DNA of 64,000 nucleotides from Halegenticoccus tardaugens (GTDB lineage Archaea > Halobacteriota > Halobacteria > Halobacteriales > Haloferacaceae). Made by a program: the position numbers and the translations under genes. The notes under the pieces are model-generated. The model searched no databases and had not been told where the DNA came from. It saw only the letters and a program-made list of their open reading frames with translations. Below, piece by piece: positions 11,466 through 19,644 of the stretch; the stretch's first letter is position 1; the number at the start of each line of letters is the position of its first letter. The stretch lies in the NCBI RefSeq assembly GCF_004116405.1, contig NZ_SDIC01000005.1, forward strand, positions 310,001-374,000. Reading direction: 5' to 3'.

Positions 11466-11827
11466 TTGATCCGTAATTTCGGGTCTTAGGATATTATTAT
11501 CGGTCTGTTAATCACCTCTCAGGCTGCTATCTTGGCTATCAACCAATCATACAACCTATTGAAATTGATCCAAATTAGAGCCAGGGGTGGTTGTTCAAAT
11601 AGACAATCGTGAGCAGCTAAACAACCAGAATAGTAATTAAAACGGTTTAGATAGTTCAATTCATCTTTTTAAAGGCTGTGAATAAGTGATAGAAGTCTAA
11701 ATACTCATTAGACTTCAATCTGAGGAATGATTTGAGTTATATAGGAGGTGAAGAGGGGCTCATAGCTCATCGATTTCAGAGTAGTTTTTTAGACGGCATT
11801 CTTAGAGTGCCTTACTGCGCATCAAAC
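11466..11827. other. AT-rich intergenic region
   Basis: About 360 bp, clearly richer in A+T than the preceding 11 kb, separate the divergently transcribed glycosyl-phosphotransferase and the first sulfatase-like gene. No ORF or hairpin of note is seen; it marks the boundary of the AT-rich part of the glycan locus. Confidence 0.5.
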
Positions 11828-12808
11828 ATGAACCAGAAAATGATACGGGAGTACTTGACGTTGGGAGCAAAAGCGGCTGAAAATCCTCAAAAAGCGGTAT
11901 ACAAGATTAAGGAATCTATTGGGGCAGTGCCCGCCGAGGTACACACAAAATGGAAAACAGATGGTCTACCAAGGCAAGCAAAGAAAGTACAGGCCCTTCG
12001 GCAAGAACAAGAGTATCTTCTTATTGTACTTGATGCGTGCCGTTACGATATATTTTCCAGTATCGCTCCAGAGTATTTAACGTTCAAGTCGCTAGAGTCA
12101 GTACGAAGCGAGGGAAGGAATACGTTCGAGTATGTTTCCAAATGCTGGAATGGGACATATGAGGACGTAGAATACATTAGTGCAGCTACCCCTGTGAACA
12201 GTGATCCACGCGAAGATTATGATAACGATACTCTGTCTCAGCTTTATCAAGGATATGTTCCATCTGAGCACATCAACAAAATCCGCGATGTTTGGCGTGA
12301 ATCATGGGACGAAAGCATTGGTATTACTCCTCCCGAGGCCGTCACGGATGCTACACTCGAAATAAGCGGCCAAAAAGCCGTCGCACATTACTTCCAACCA
12401 CATGCACCATACATTGGGCGGCAGTCTTTACTCGGGCACACAAACGACGATTCTTCTCGCCCATGGGAGGGAGAACCAGTCGATGTTCCAGTTTGGGAAC
12501 AGGTGAAATTTGGTGACCTCTCTCGTAAGGAACTACGAGCAGTGTACGAAAGCAACCTACATAGGGTATTGCGAGAAGTACGTCGGTTAGTAGACGAGAC
12601 AAAGATCGAGACAATAGTTGTAATGGGTGATCACGGAGAAGCACTGGGAGAATACTGGGCATATGAACACCCACGAATTGAACATCCATACATTAGAATG
12701 GTGCCGTGGGGGGTTGTTAATGGGGTAAGTGAGTACCCTGATAAGGATGATCATGAGACAACTAATTCCGACGTGACTTCTAGACTAGAGGACCTGGGTT
12801 ATCTTTAG
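11828..12808 (+). CDS. Sulfatase/alkaline-phosphatase-fold protein, cytoplasmic
   Basis: From the ATG at 11828 the product is 326 residues (MNQKMIREYLTLGAKAAENPQKAVYK...). An upstream TTG at 11732 is possible but encodes an unlikely N terminus. The metal site is recognisable: LLIVLDACRYDIF near residue 65 and VVMGDHGEALGEYW near 270. The usual C-x-P-x-R nucleophile loop is replaced by a divergent SEGRNTFEYVSKCWNG. No signal peptide or transmembrane helix is present. The family covers sulfatases and phospho-transferases/hydrolases; in a glycan locus it may add or remove a charged group. The GC content is lower than its 5' neighbours. Confidence 0.78.
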   Translation: MNQKMIREYLTLGAKAAENPQKAVYKIKESIGAVPAEVHTKWKTDGLPRQAKKVQALRQEQEYLLIVLDACRYDIFSSIAPEYLTFKSLESVRSEGRNTFEYVSKCWNGTYEDVEYISAATPVNSDPREDYDNDTLSQLYQGYVPSEHINKIRDVWRESWDESIGITPPEAVTDATLEISGQKAVAHYFQPHAPYIGRQSLLGHTNDDSSRPWEGEPVDVPVWEQVKFGDLSRKELRAVYESNLHRVLREVRRLVDETKIETIVVMGDHGEALGEYWAYEHPRIEHPYIRMVPWGVVNGVSEYPDKDDHETTNSDVTSRLEDLGYL

Positions 12809-12889
12809 GTATACAACCCCGCCTTACTTCGCTCACCCATATGGGATTCGCTTCATTAAGGGTGAGGCTTTGATGTGAACTCCCGGTAA

Positions 12890-13150
12890 TTAATCGCCAG
12901 CAATAGGCTTGTGACTCTTGCCGTTCACCGTCTCACCATATATATGCACGTCTGCTGGTTCGTCTCCGCTCCGCGACGTGGGCGAGGAACGGAGCCGGTA
13001 TCGTCGTTTCCGAGCGTACCGCAGCCCGATATTCTTCGCCGTCGCAAAGTCGCGAAGCGACTTTGCTGCCCGTCAGGTCGCACGCGATCTGACGACTGCG
13101 TTGTAGTCCGCGTTTACCTCGTAGCCGCACTTCTAGCAACAGAACTACTC
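12890..13150 (-). pseudogene. tnpB: tnpB C-terminal fragment with a 57-bp hairpin insert
   Basis: Read on the reverse strand, the fragment gives KCGYEVNADYNA (zinc-finger end plus the RuvC-III Asp). A 57-bp insert (13040-13096) then brings a stop, after which the original frame resumes as AKNIGLRYARKRRYRLRSS and ends at a TAA at 12890. The whole N-terminal and central part is missing. TnpB is an RNA-guided nuclease of IS200/IS605-type elements; this copy is dead. Confidence 0.8.
13040..13096. repeat. Double-hairpin insert (copy F) inside tnpB
   Basis: On the forward strand the insert shows AAAGTCGC-gaa-GCGACTTT, a 10-base spacer GCTGCCCGTC, then AGGTCGC-ac-GCGATCT. It is 57 bp and sits immediately after the ADYNA codons of the tnpB remnant. 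The same site is occupied in copies G (33690-33746) and C (47878-47934). Confidence 0.75.
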
Positions 13151-13167
13151 ACATAACTGTAGGGCGA

Positions 13168-13563
13168 GGAAGCCCACGACTCGAGTCGTGGGAGGGATCG
13201 CCTGTCTTTGGTCGCAAACGCCGGAATCGGAAGGATTACGCCCATCCGCGGCGTTTTGTACGACACTGCCGAGCGGCCAAAACGGACGCTTGGTAGGGGC
13301 CTCCGTAGGCAGGCCCTGAACTCGGGGACTATGACCGCGAACGTGACGCCACTGGCCACTCCGTTCCCACTGTTGGGATTGAGCGTGAGAACACCGGGAA
13401 TTAAAGCCGGGTGTGTCGGCTTCGGACGCAGACCACGGGACGGAACACCACGCAGGAATCCCCTCCGTGTGCCCGTCCTGCCGCCGTGAACCGCCCCCAC
13501 GAGTGACCGAGTCGTGTGCCGAAACCGTCGGGGGAAAGCCCACGACTGTAGTCGTGGGTAGCT
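13168..13563. mobile_element. Hairpin-bounded non-coding element, IS200/IS605-type MITE (copy 2)
   Basis: Hairpins at 13173-13192 (CCCACGACtcgaGTCGTGGG) and 13539-13558 (CCCACGACtgtaGTCGTGGG), each preceded by GAAG or GAAAG, bound about 395 bp of GC-rich sequence. No ORF on either strand looks real. The right terminus GTGGGTAGCT matches that of copy 1. Just left of the right hairpin is GTGCCGAAACCGTCGGGGGAAAG, similar to GGGCCGAAACC before the right hairpin of copy 1. The element abuts the stop codon of the sulfatase-like gene to its right, in the same relative orientation as copy 1 to its own neighbour. Confidence 0.6.
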
Positions 13564-14744
13564 TACTCAATATAACCTAAGTGGCGTAGTGATTCTTCAG
13601 CCACTTCTTGCACTTGTTGTTTTTCTCCGGTCTCTCCTTTTTGTTTCACATTTTCAATATAATGTTCTGCGTCGCTGAATGAGATCTCAGGCGCACCATG
13701 AATCCGTGCATTCCGTAATTGGAATCGAAGATAGGATGCAGCATTTTCCCGAGCATACTCTCTCCACGGAACTCGAGCTAATTGATATAATGCGAATGGC
13801 AACCGGTGCAGAATTCCTGATTGTGGGAAAACGTAACCACCACTTGGAGACCAAGCAGATTCGTAGTCTACAGTATACTCACCGACAGGTGTCGATTTTC
13901 TCATGGTATGGAAGGTTACTCCGTGGCTTGCTAGCTGCTCTTGAGTTATGTCTCGACCTATTGGTTGAATTGGTGTAGAAAACTTAAGATCTAAGAGGGA
14001 AGCTATTGTTGGTGTGAGGTCCATGTGTCGGAGTACACGATCTTTGATGCTCGAGTTGTCGATATCCGGATGGATGAAAGCTGTCGGGACAAAAACGTGT
14101 TTGGGATGAATTGGTGGACTATGCGAAATCATCCCGTCCTCACCTAAGAGCTCTCCATGATCACTTGTATAAATAATAAGGGTGTCATCCAATAACCCTT
14201 TCTCCTCGAGCGACTCCACTCTCGACCAGAACCATTCAGAATCTTTCGCAATTGCTCTCCGATATTCCGAAGCAAATTGTTCACGAGGAGAAGCTCCGCG
14301 TTCCTCATAGTACTCCCACCCATCTCCCTCAAAATCCCCGTAGGGAGCGTGACCACCAGGTCCTCGCTCAACCACAACAAAAGGTGGTTCGATTGATGAT
14401 AGGGTGTTCGGTGGTTGAACGTTCGTATTCAATGTGTTTGCGATAATACTGTCTTCGCTTGGTTCGAATCGAACATCATTAATTGAGTTGATAAACGCTG
14501 TAGAAAGTGAGGTATTCAGTAAATTCGGCACATCAGTAGGGAGAGCATCGGTAAACTGGGCTACCTGGTGTTGAGGAAGGTAAGTGCCAGAAACAATGCT
14601 TGCAATACTTGTAGGTGAGTGAATCCCCGCGGCAATGGTTTTAATACTCAAGCCTTGATTTAAAATATCATCCGGCCCAAAGTCCCATCTGACTGCGTCT
14701 GCAACATAGACGTATACGTTTTTGACATCCAAATCGAGTAGCAT
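13563..14744 (-). CDS. Sulfatase/alkaline-phosphatase-fold protein
   Basis: The 393-residue protein starts MLLDLDVKNVYVYVADAVRWDFGPDD (metal Asp in VADAVRWD). It has a nucleophile loop GIHSPTSIASIVSGTYLPQHQV, the second metal motif IIYTSDHGELLGEDGMISHSPPIHPKHVFVP, and ends in the family-typical LRHLGYIE. The nucleophile position is Ser, not the Cys that is converted to formylglycine in classical sulfatases, and the following Pro is shifted. No secretion signal is present. It is likely a cytoplasmic hydrolase or transferase acting on a charged ester in the glycan pathway. The stop codon directly abuts a mobile element. Confidence 0.8.
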   Translation of the reverse strand: MLLDLDVKNVYVYVADAVRWDFGPDDILNQGLSIKTIAAGIHSPTSIASIVSGTYLPQHQVAQFTDALPTDVPNLLNTSLSTAFINSINDVRFEPSEDSIIANTLNTNVQPPNTLSSIEPPFVVVERGPGGHAPYGDFEGDGWEYYEERGASPREQFASEYRRAIAKDSEWFWSRVESLEEKGLLDDTLIIYTSDHGELLGEDGMISHSPPIHPKHVFVPTAFIHPDIDNSSIKDRVLRHMDLTPTIASLLDLKFSTPIQPIGRDITQEQLASHGVTFHTMRKSTPVGEYTVDYESAWSPSGGYVFPQSGILHRLPFALYQLARVPWREYARENAASYLRFQLRNARIHGAPEISFSDAEHYIENVKQKGETGEKQQVQEVAEESLRHLGYIE

Positions 14745-14992
14745 CAGGCTAAAGGATTAACTATAGGTATAAAAAAGTAGTGTGACCCAGTAGCCGAAAT
14801 GTAGCACAAATATCGTTTATAACCGATCATATGAATAGAGAGAACTGGTATTTTGCTGTGGAATACCGCGGTCGGCCCTATTTACAGGAAATACAGCAAG
14901 AGCGGCCCGGGGCTTGACCCCGAGGGTGAATCGCGTAAGTCCGATTCAAACAGGCTCCGTGCGCTTGACGTGTCGTCTCACAGTCCGGCTGC

Positions 14993-15375
14993 TCATTTCT
15001 CCTGCCGTTCCCACGTAAAACGAATGTTCTCAGAAGCCACAGCCCCAAAACACTCGTTCCAACATTGGGTGTGCTGTTCCCTCATCTCTCGGGCGGTGAC
15101 GCTCTTAATCGTTCGAATGATTTCGCTCGGAGCGTGTTTCAGGTGTGCCACCAGGAACAGATGCACGTGGTCCGGTACTATATGCAACGAGAGAATGTCG
15201 TATCCGTACCGTTCGGCCACGTCCTGGATGCTCCGCTCGAGTCAGGTACTCACGACTTCAGTCGTGGGCTTCCGCCTCGAAATTGTGTGAAGCTTTGATC
15301 CGGTCCAGTATCGCGTGTCGGTACTTCAGGCATCAAATAAAGTGATAGTTGGTTGTATAGACCGTATGGCTTCCT
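14993..15375 (-). pseudogene. tnpA: tnpA (Y1/HUH transposase of IS200/IS605), interrupted
   Basis: The C-terminal part reads ERSIQDVAERYGYDILSLHIVPDHVHLFL, which includes the HUH-type HVH motif, then HAPSEIIRTIKSVTAREMRE. The N-terminal part is found further right as GSHTVYTTNYHFI-stop-CLKYRHAILDRIKAS. The two halves are separated by a hairpin segment (about 15243-15290) with CACGACTTCAGTCGTG, itself a single-strand transposon end, and a TGG-to-TGA change stops the N-terminal part. The catalytic Tyr helix near the C terminus is not visible. Confidence 0.8.
15243..15290. repeat. Transposon-end hairpin embedded in tnpA
   Basis: The forward sequence TACTCACGACTTCAGTCGTG followed by GGCTTCC has the same form as the CCCACGACttnaGTCGTGGGCTTCC ends of neighbouring elements. 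It interrupts the tnpA reading frame between KASHNF and ERSIQDV, so a second element end was inserted or a recombination joined two elements here. Confidence 0.55.
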
Positions 15376-15399
15376 TGACATCCTCGACACGACTACATC

Positions 15400-16372
15400 A
15401 AAGAATATCGGAAAAACGGTCGCAAGACCGGGCGACTCAAGTTGCAAGGTCCGGGAGAAGTTCGGTCGGTACCGTACTAGTCGGAAGGTTTGAACGTCAA
15501 TCACTCGACGGACCACAACGACGACTTCGGGACGCTCACTCTCTCAAAATTCGGCGAGATACCGATCCGCGCATACCGCGACCTGCCGAACACGGAGAAC
15601 CTCAAGCGACGATCCTCAAGAAGGAACGAACCGGCGACTGGTTCGCCTGCCTTGTGGTCGAAGTCGATCAACCTGAGAAACCCAGCCCGGACGAAATCGA
15701 CTCGCCGATTGCATCGGCGTAGATCATGACATTCAATCGTACATTCACATGAGCCAATCTTTCGGTCGAATGCTCAACCTCTCCGACGAGTACGACCAAT
15801 ACGCCCGCGAACAACGGTCGCTCGACCGGAAACAACGCGGGTCGGCGAACTGGGAGGAACACCGCCAGAAGGTCGCCAGAGCGAAGCGACGAGTTCGATG
15901 GAAAGTACTCGACTTCCAGCACAAGCTTTCGACATGGCTCGTTCGGGAATACGATGTGGTGGCGGTCGAAGACCTCGACATGAAGCCGATGTTCGAAACC
16001 AGCCAGTTGGCGAAGAACAAACAGACACAGCGTAGACGGTTTCTCGACCTACTCAAATATAAGGGCGACCTTCACGGAACTCACTTCGTTCGAATAAACG
16101 CTTGCGGCACGACGAAAGAGTGCACCAAGTGTGGCGTCGAAACCAGCAAGCCGCCGTAGGTGCGGGAACATTCGTGCCCGGCGTGTAGTCACACCGAGGA
16201 CCGCGACCTAAACGCGGCGAAAAACATCCTCGACAGGGGACGCAATTCTCTTCATGTAGGGTCGGGACGGTACGAATCACCGCCTGTGCAGACTGTGCTC
16301 CCTGGGTTTGCTCGTTATTCAGGACGAGGAGATGCAAAGCACGCCGTGGAGGTAGGAAGCTCCGCGGCTTGA
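15400..16372 (+). pseudogene. tnpB: tnpB, multiple frameshifts and stops
   Basis: Homology to the intact TnpB at 52428 can be followed across at least three frames: DFGTLTLSKFGEIPIRAYRDLPNTENLK, then ILKKERTGDWFACLVVEVDQPEKPSPDE, then IQSYIHMSQSFGRMLNLSDEYDQYAREQRSLDRKQRGSANWEEH, WLVREYDVVAVEDLDMKPMF (RuvC-II Glu) and CGTTKECTKCGVETSKPP-stop-VREHSCPACSHTEDRDLNAAKNI (zinc finger and RuvC-III Asp). An in-frame TAG at 16157-16159 separates the zinc-finger halves. The gene belongs to the IS605-type element described above. Confidence 0.85.
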
Positions 16373-16423
16373 CCGCGAGTACGTTCACGTTTTCAGGAGG
16401 GATCGCCCTAGTTTCTGATTAGA

Positions 16424-16468
<45 letters not shown>

Positions 16469-16523
16469 GATGTAACGACTCCGGGTTACATAGTAGGAGT
16501 GGTGAGATAAGAACGATCTGTTG

Positions 16524-16862
16524 TGACATCCTCCCACGACTCAAGTCGTGGGCTTCCCACGCCGGTTTGGGAACGTACGTTTCCGACCCGACACGCCGAT
16601 GGGAGTGCCACGCCCCCGTTACTCCTATCCCGTGAAGGAATCGGAGGTATCTGGTTGTTTAACGTCGGTCTGGTTGTCCGAAGGCTTACGTTTTGCTGAG
16701 GCAAACACCAAGTCAACTGCCAGTTCTCGGACAGTCAATTACGACGGGAATCCGTCGCAACGACAATCACAGAAACGCAGTGTGGGCACTCATACTTTGC
16801 GGTTTCAGTGGTTGAGAACCGTGCGGCGATTCATCCCACGACTTCAGTCGTAGGTTTTCTCG
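16524..16862 (-). mobile_element. Short IS200/IS605-derived element with tnpB 3' remnant
   Basis: On the reverse strand the element runs from a left hairpin at 16835-16854 (CTACGACtgaaGTCGTGGG followed by ATGAATCGCC) to a right hairpin at 16533-16552 (CCCACGACttgaGTCGTGGG followed by AGGATGTCA). This is the standard LE and RE arrangement. The interior, about 280 bp, can be read partly as a TnpB-like tail (LTVRELAVDLVFASAKRKPSDNQTDVKQPDTSDSFTG-stop). It keeps both ends but no transposase, so it is a non-autonomous copy. Confidence 0.65.
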
Positions 16863-16870
16863 CCTAATCT

Positions 16871-18196
16871 CTATAAGAAGTCAGAAATACTTTCAATTTG
16901 GCGGCGACGTCCGCGAAGCACAACATGTGTGATCACATATGCAACAAAAATTGCGAGAGTCACTGGAACAACAACACGGAGCCAAATAGACTTCACTCCC
17001 CAAGCAATGCTCGTTGGGAGCATAGACACAATGCCGAGTAGGATAAGAGGGGAAATGCCACGCGAAAGCCAGGTCCGCGCTTGAGTCCTCATATGATGAA
17101 CCACCTTGAGAACATAACCAAATATGCCGCCACCTAGGAACAACCCCAAGGCTCCAAAGTTTAGATAAAGTTCACCGAGCATGAGCGCAGGAAAAGTGAT
17201 GTAGTCTCGCTGCTGACCAATCACGATCTCCTGCAACTGGTTACCATATGAAGCCGGCATACCTTCCCATCGAATTCCCAGCGTGTGTACAAAGGTTGCA
17301 CCCCACTGATACGGGTGGGACGAAGGCACTGCATCGATAACATGCATGAGCACTTCAAGGCGTATTGTATCAATCAGTCCCTGAGACACAAGCATCATTA
17401 AGTGCGCGCCACGATCCGCGAAGATTGCCTCAAACATAGTATAGCTCATACCTACGGTGAAAAGCGCCGCAGCACCGCCTATTAAATATGAACGAGGAAG
17501 TTGGTCCGTATCCTCTGCGTAAAGGAGAATGTACGCAGCCGGGATAACGAGGTTCATACGTGAACGTAGTGAGAGGACAATAGCAAACGTTATTGAGAGA
17601 ATAGCCGCGAGTACATAATAATCAAATTTCGTGAGGTTGTCACGACGTATTTCAGGACGATACGCTAAAAAGATTGTCACCATTCCAGCCATAATTCCGG
17701 CGTATGCGAGGAAGCTAAAGCGTGCTGTATCCGGAGCTGCAAACGCTGTTCGAGGAGTAATAGTCAGTAGTCGAATGAATCCTCCATTAACGAAGACATA
17801 GTATAGATACGTGAAAATGCCGGTCAAAAACCCGATTACCCCAAGTCCAAAGAGGACTCGTCGATCGATGTCGTCTGTGTCAGGGAAAAATCGATTCGAT
17901 CTGGAATACGATTGCGTCCGTGGTGATGTTCGAGAATATACACCAACAATTACACAGTATGTGAGGAATGCGATCCCCAACGTCAGCGTTAACGAGCCGC
18001 TAGGATCGTTTAGTGATTCTCCAAAATGATACTTATTGGTAAATAGCAAAAACCAAGCAGGGCCAATAATATAATACAACATAATGACGTTTACTAATAC
18101 AATAGGGTGAAACAGATCCTCGCCGACACGGCGCCAGGAAGTAAAACCAACAGAGATGCTAAAGACGAGTGCCAGAAAAATACCTGCAAGATTCAT
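16871..18196 (-). CDS. Oligosaccharide repeat-unit polymerase (Wzy-like)
   Basis: The 441-residue protein has about ten to twelve transmembrane helices, starting MNLAGIFLALVFSISVGFTSW. It contains the loop SRSNRFFPDTDDIDRR, FAIVLSLRSRMNLVIPAAYILLY and a periplasm-side loop with MHVIDAVPSSHPYQWGATFVHTLGIRWEGMPASYGNQLQEIV. This matches the O-antigen polymerase/Wzy-type family that joins lipid-linked glycan repeat units outside the cytoplasmic membrane. Base composition is AT-rich like its neighbours, in contrast to the GC-rich ligase-like gene at 6547, so the locus may combine two glycan systems. Confidence 0.75.
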   Translation of the reverse strand: MNLAGIFLALVFSISVGFTSWRRVGEDLFHPIVLVNVIMLYYIIGPAWFLLFTNKYHFGESLNDPSGSLTLTLGIAFLTYCVIVGVYSRTSPRTQSYSRSNRFFPDTDDIDRRVLFGLGVIGFLTGIFTYLYYVFVNGGFIRLLTITPRTAFAAPDTARFSFLAYAGIMAGMVTIFLAYRPEIRRDNLTKFDYYVLAAILSITFAIVLSLRSRMNLVIPAAYILLYAEDTDQLPRSYLIGGAAALFTVGMSYTMFEAIFADRGAHLMMLVSQGLIDTIRLEVLMHVIDAVPSSHPYQWGATFVHTLGIRWEGMPASYGNQLQEIVIGQQRDYITFPALMLGELYLNFGALGLFLGGGIFGYVLKVVHHMRTQARTWLSRGISPLILLGIVSMLPTSIAWGVKSIWLRVVVPVTLAIFVAYVITHVVLRGRRRQIESISDFL

Positions 18197-18510
18197 CTTT
18201 CTAAGTGTGATTCAGCACCATCGGTAATTGAGTACTTATACGATTCACCCACAATCTGTAAGTCATACTCAATTTTATAATGAGAGCTTCTAATCGAGGC
18301 GGGTAGAGTATCATCTGATGCCATCATTGGTTATCCGTCTCATGAATGTCTTTCTACTCGGAAAATATAAACACTTCCATTTTTCCTTTGGCATTCATAC
18401 TGTCTTTTTAGCCAATAAAGGAAAAACATGATCTATATCCATTATTATCTATTGTCGTGTGAAGAGTAAAAATATCGGATCATCTTCAACAACTACTTTA
18501 TGAATGGAGC
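18197..18510. other. AT-rich intergenic region
   Basis: About 310 bp upstream of the polymerase gene, notably AT-rich. No ORF, hairpin or repeat is evident. It ends where the TnpB element right end begins. Confidence 0.5.
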
Positions 18511-18523
18511 TGTGTGAACTACC

Positions 18524-19350
18524 CTACTCACTCACGGCTGACGCCGTTCGCTCCCTGAGGGCAGGGCTTCCTGCTCCCACGACGCGCTTTGCAGGAACCG
18601 TAGTGGTTCCCGTAGGGAGCGTAGTCTCCACAGGCGTTCGAAAATCGCGTAGCGATTTTCGCAACTCATCAGGATCGCACCGCGATTCTGAGGACGTTGA
18701 TTCGGAGTGAACAACTCCTACTTGATCGAGGCCGCGAGAAAGAATGTTCAGCGCCGCGTTCGCGTCTCTGTCCGCTTCGAATCCGCACGATGGACACGAG
18801 TGTTCGCGGACCCACAACGGCTTGTCGGTCGAAACACCGCACTGCGAACACTCCTTGGTCGTCCCCCTCGGGTCAACCGGAACGTAGTGCGTGCCTTTGC
18901 GGTCGCACTCATATTCAAGCATCCGCAGGAACGTTCCCCGCGACGCCGACGCTCGGTTACGGCTGTTCGACGGAAGTCCCATCAGTTCCTTCGCGTCAAG
19001 GTCTTCGACCGCGACGAGGTCGTGTTCCCGAGCGTAGTATGCGGACAGTCGGTGAAGGAAGTCCCGACGCTTCCATTTCAGATCGGCGTGACGGTGGGCA
19101 ACGATGCGCCGTTGCTTCTCATAGTTCGCCGATCCGTGTTCCTTTCGCGAAAGCTTGCGTTGTTCACGTTCAAGTCGCTCGCGTTCGTCGGAAAGGTCGA
19201 GTGATCCGACCGAGAATCCGTCCGAGTAGTGAGTATGCGAGAGAATCGCTACGTCGATGCCGACGCACTGCTCGGGGTTCTCGGGTTTCGGCGGCGCGTC
19301 GTTCTCGGTTTCGAGTCCGAGGACGGCGAACCACTCACTGGTAGGTTCTC
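18524..19350 (-). pseudogene. tnpB: tnpB lacking its N-terminal third
   Basis: From about 19350 leftward the frame matches the intact TnpB at 52428: HRETPNDATVKQVTVKREP, CVGIDVAILSHTHYSDGFSVGSLDLSDERERLEREQRKLSRKEHGSANY, DLVAVEDLDAKEL, then CSQCGVSTDKPLWVREHSCPSCGFEADRDANAALNIL. RuvC Asp, Glu and Asp and the CxxC pairs are all kept. About 135 N-terminal residues are missing; an open frame continues to 19561 but is not TnpB-like. A 60-bp double-hairpin insert adds 20 in-frame residues near the C terminus. It cannot be a full nuclease, but the C-terminal part plus guide-RNA region is preserved. Confidence 0.85.
18635..18694. repeat. Double-hairpin insert (copy A), 60 bp
   Basis: Comparison with the intact tnpB at 52428 and the pseudogene at 57480 shows an exact 60-bp insertion. 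On the forward strand it has GAAAATCGC-gta-GCGATTTTC, spacer GCAACTCATC, then AGGATCGC-acc-GCGATTCT. It starts with CGTT and is followed by CGTT, consistent with a 4-bp target duplication. It is in frame and adds the residues SSESRCDPDELRKSLRDFRT to TnpB. Confidence 0.85.
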
Positions 19351-19527
19351 GCTTGACCGTGACTTGCTTGACCGTCGCGTCATTGGGGGTTTCGCGGTGC
19401 CATCGAGGACTTCGTGGCCGTCGATTTCGAACCGATCCATTACGAGTGTATAGACCATGGATAGACAAAAGTGTATCGTGTACGTGGGCCTGTGGGCCTG
19501 CTACCGGACACGTTTGAGAACTGTGCG

Positions 19528-19581
19528 CGTTGACGAGACGCTGCGCGTCTCGTTCGCACACAAGAGCTTCGTTCTTGTAAA
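19528..19581. repeat. Double-hairpin insert (copy H) in an element left end, 54 bp
   Basis: Aligned with the left end of the intact element at 53850-53880, this copy has an extra 54 bp: ACGAGACG-ctg-CGCGTCTCGT, spacer CGCACACA, AAGA-gcttcg-TTCTT. It begins CGTT and ends AAA before CGCTG. The spacer resembles that of copy E (GCGCACACA), though the hairpin stems differ. Confidence 0.7.
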
Positions 19582-19644
19582 CGCTGTATCCACTCCCTAC
19601 TCGCGCCTCCGGCGCTCGTTGAGGAAGGGGACGTAGCGCCTCGA

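Larger units (their letters stand above)
12811..13155 (-). mobile_element. 3' remnant of an IS1341-type tnpB element
   Basis: The right end, with its imperfect hairpin and CCTTA/AAGTAAGG arms, lies near 12820-12880. It is followed, reading leftward on the reverse strand, by a decayed tnpB 3' end. Nothing upstream of the third RuvC motif survives; the segment is truncated against the hairpin element that begins near 13168. Confidence 0.65.
14896..16395 (+). mobile_element. Decayed IS605-type element (tnpA and tnpB divergent)
   Basis: A left-end hairpin at 14905-14925 (CCCGGGG-cttga-CCCCGaGGG, followed by GTGAATCGC) matches the one at 58167-58187. Inside are a broken tnpA on the reverse strand and a broken tnpB on the forward strand, arranged tail-out as in IS605. 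The right end carries GGAAGCTCCGCGGCttgaCCGCG near 16350. Both genes are inactive, so this copy could only move in trans. Confidence 0.75.
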
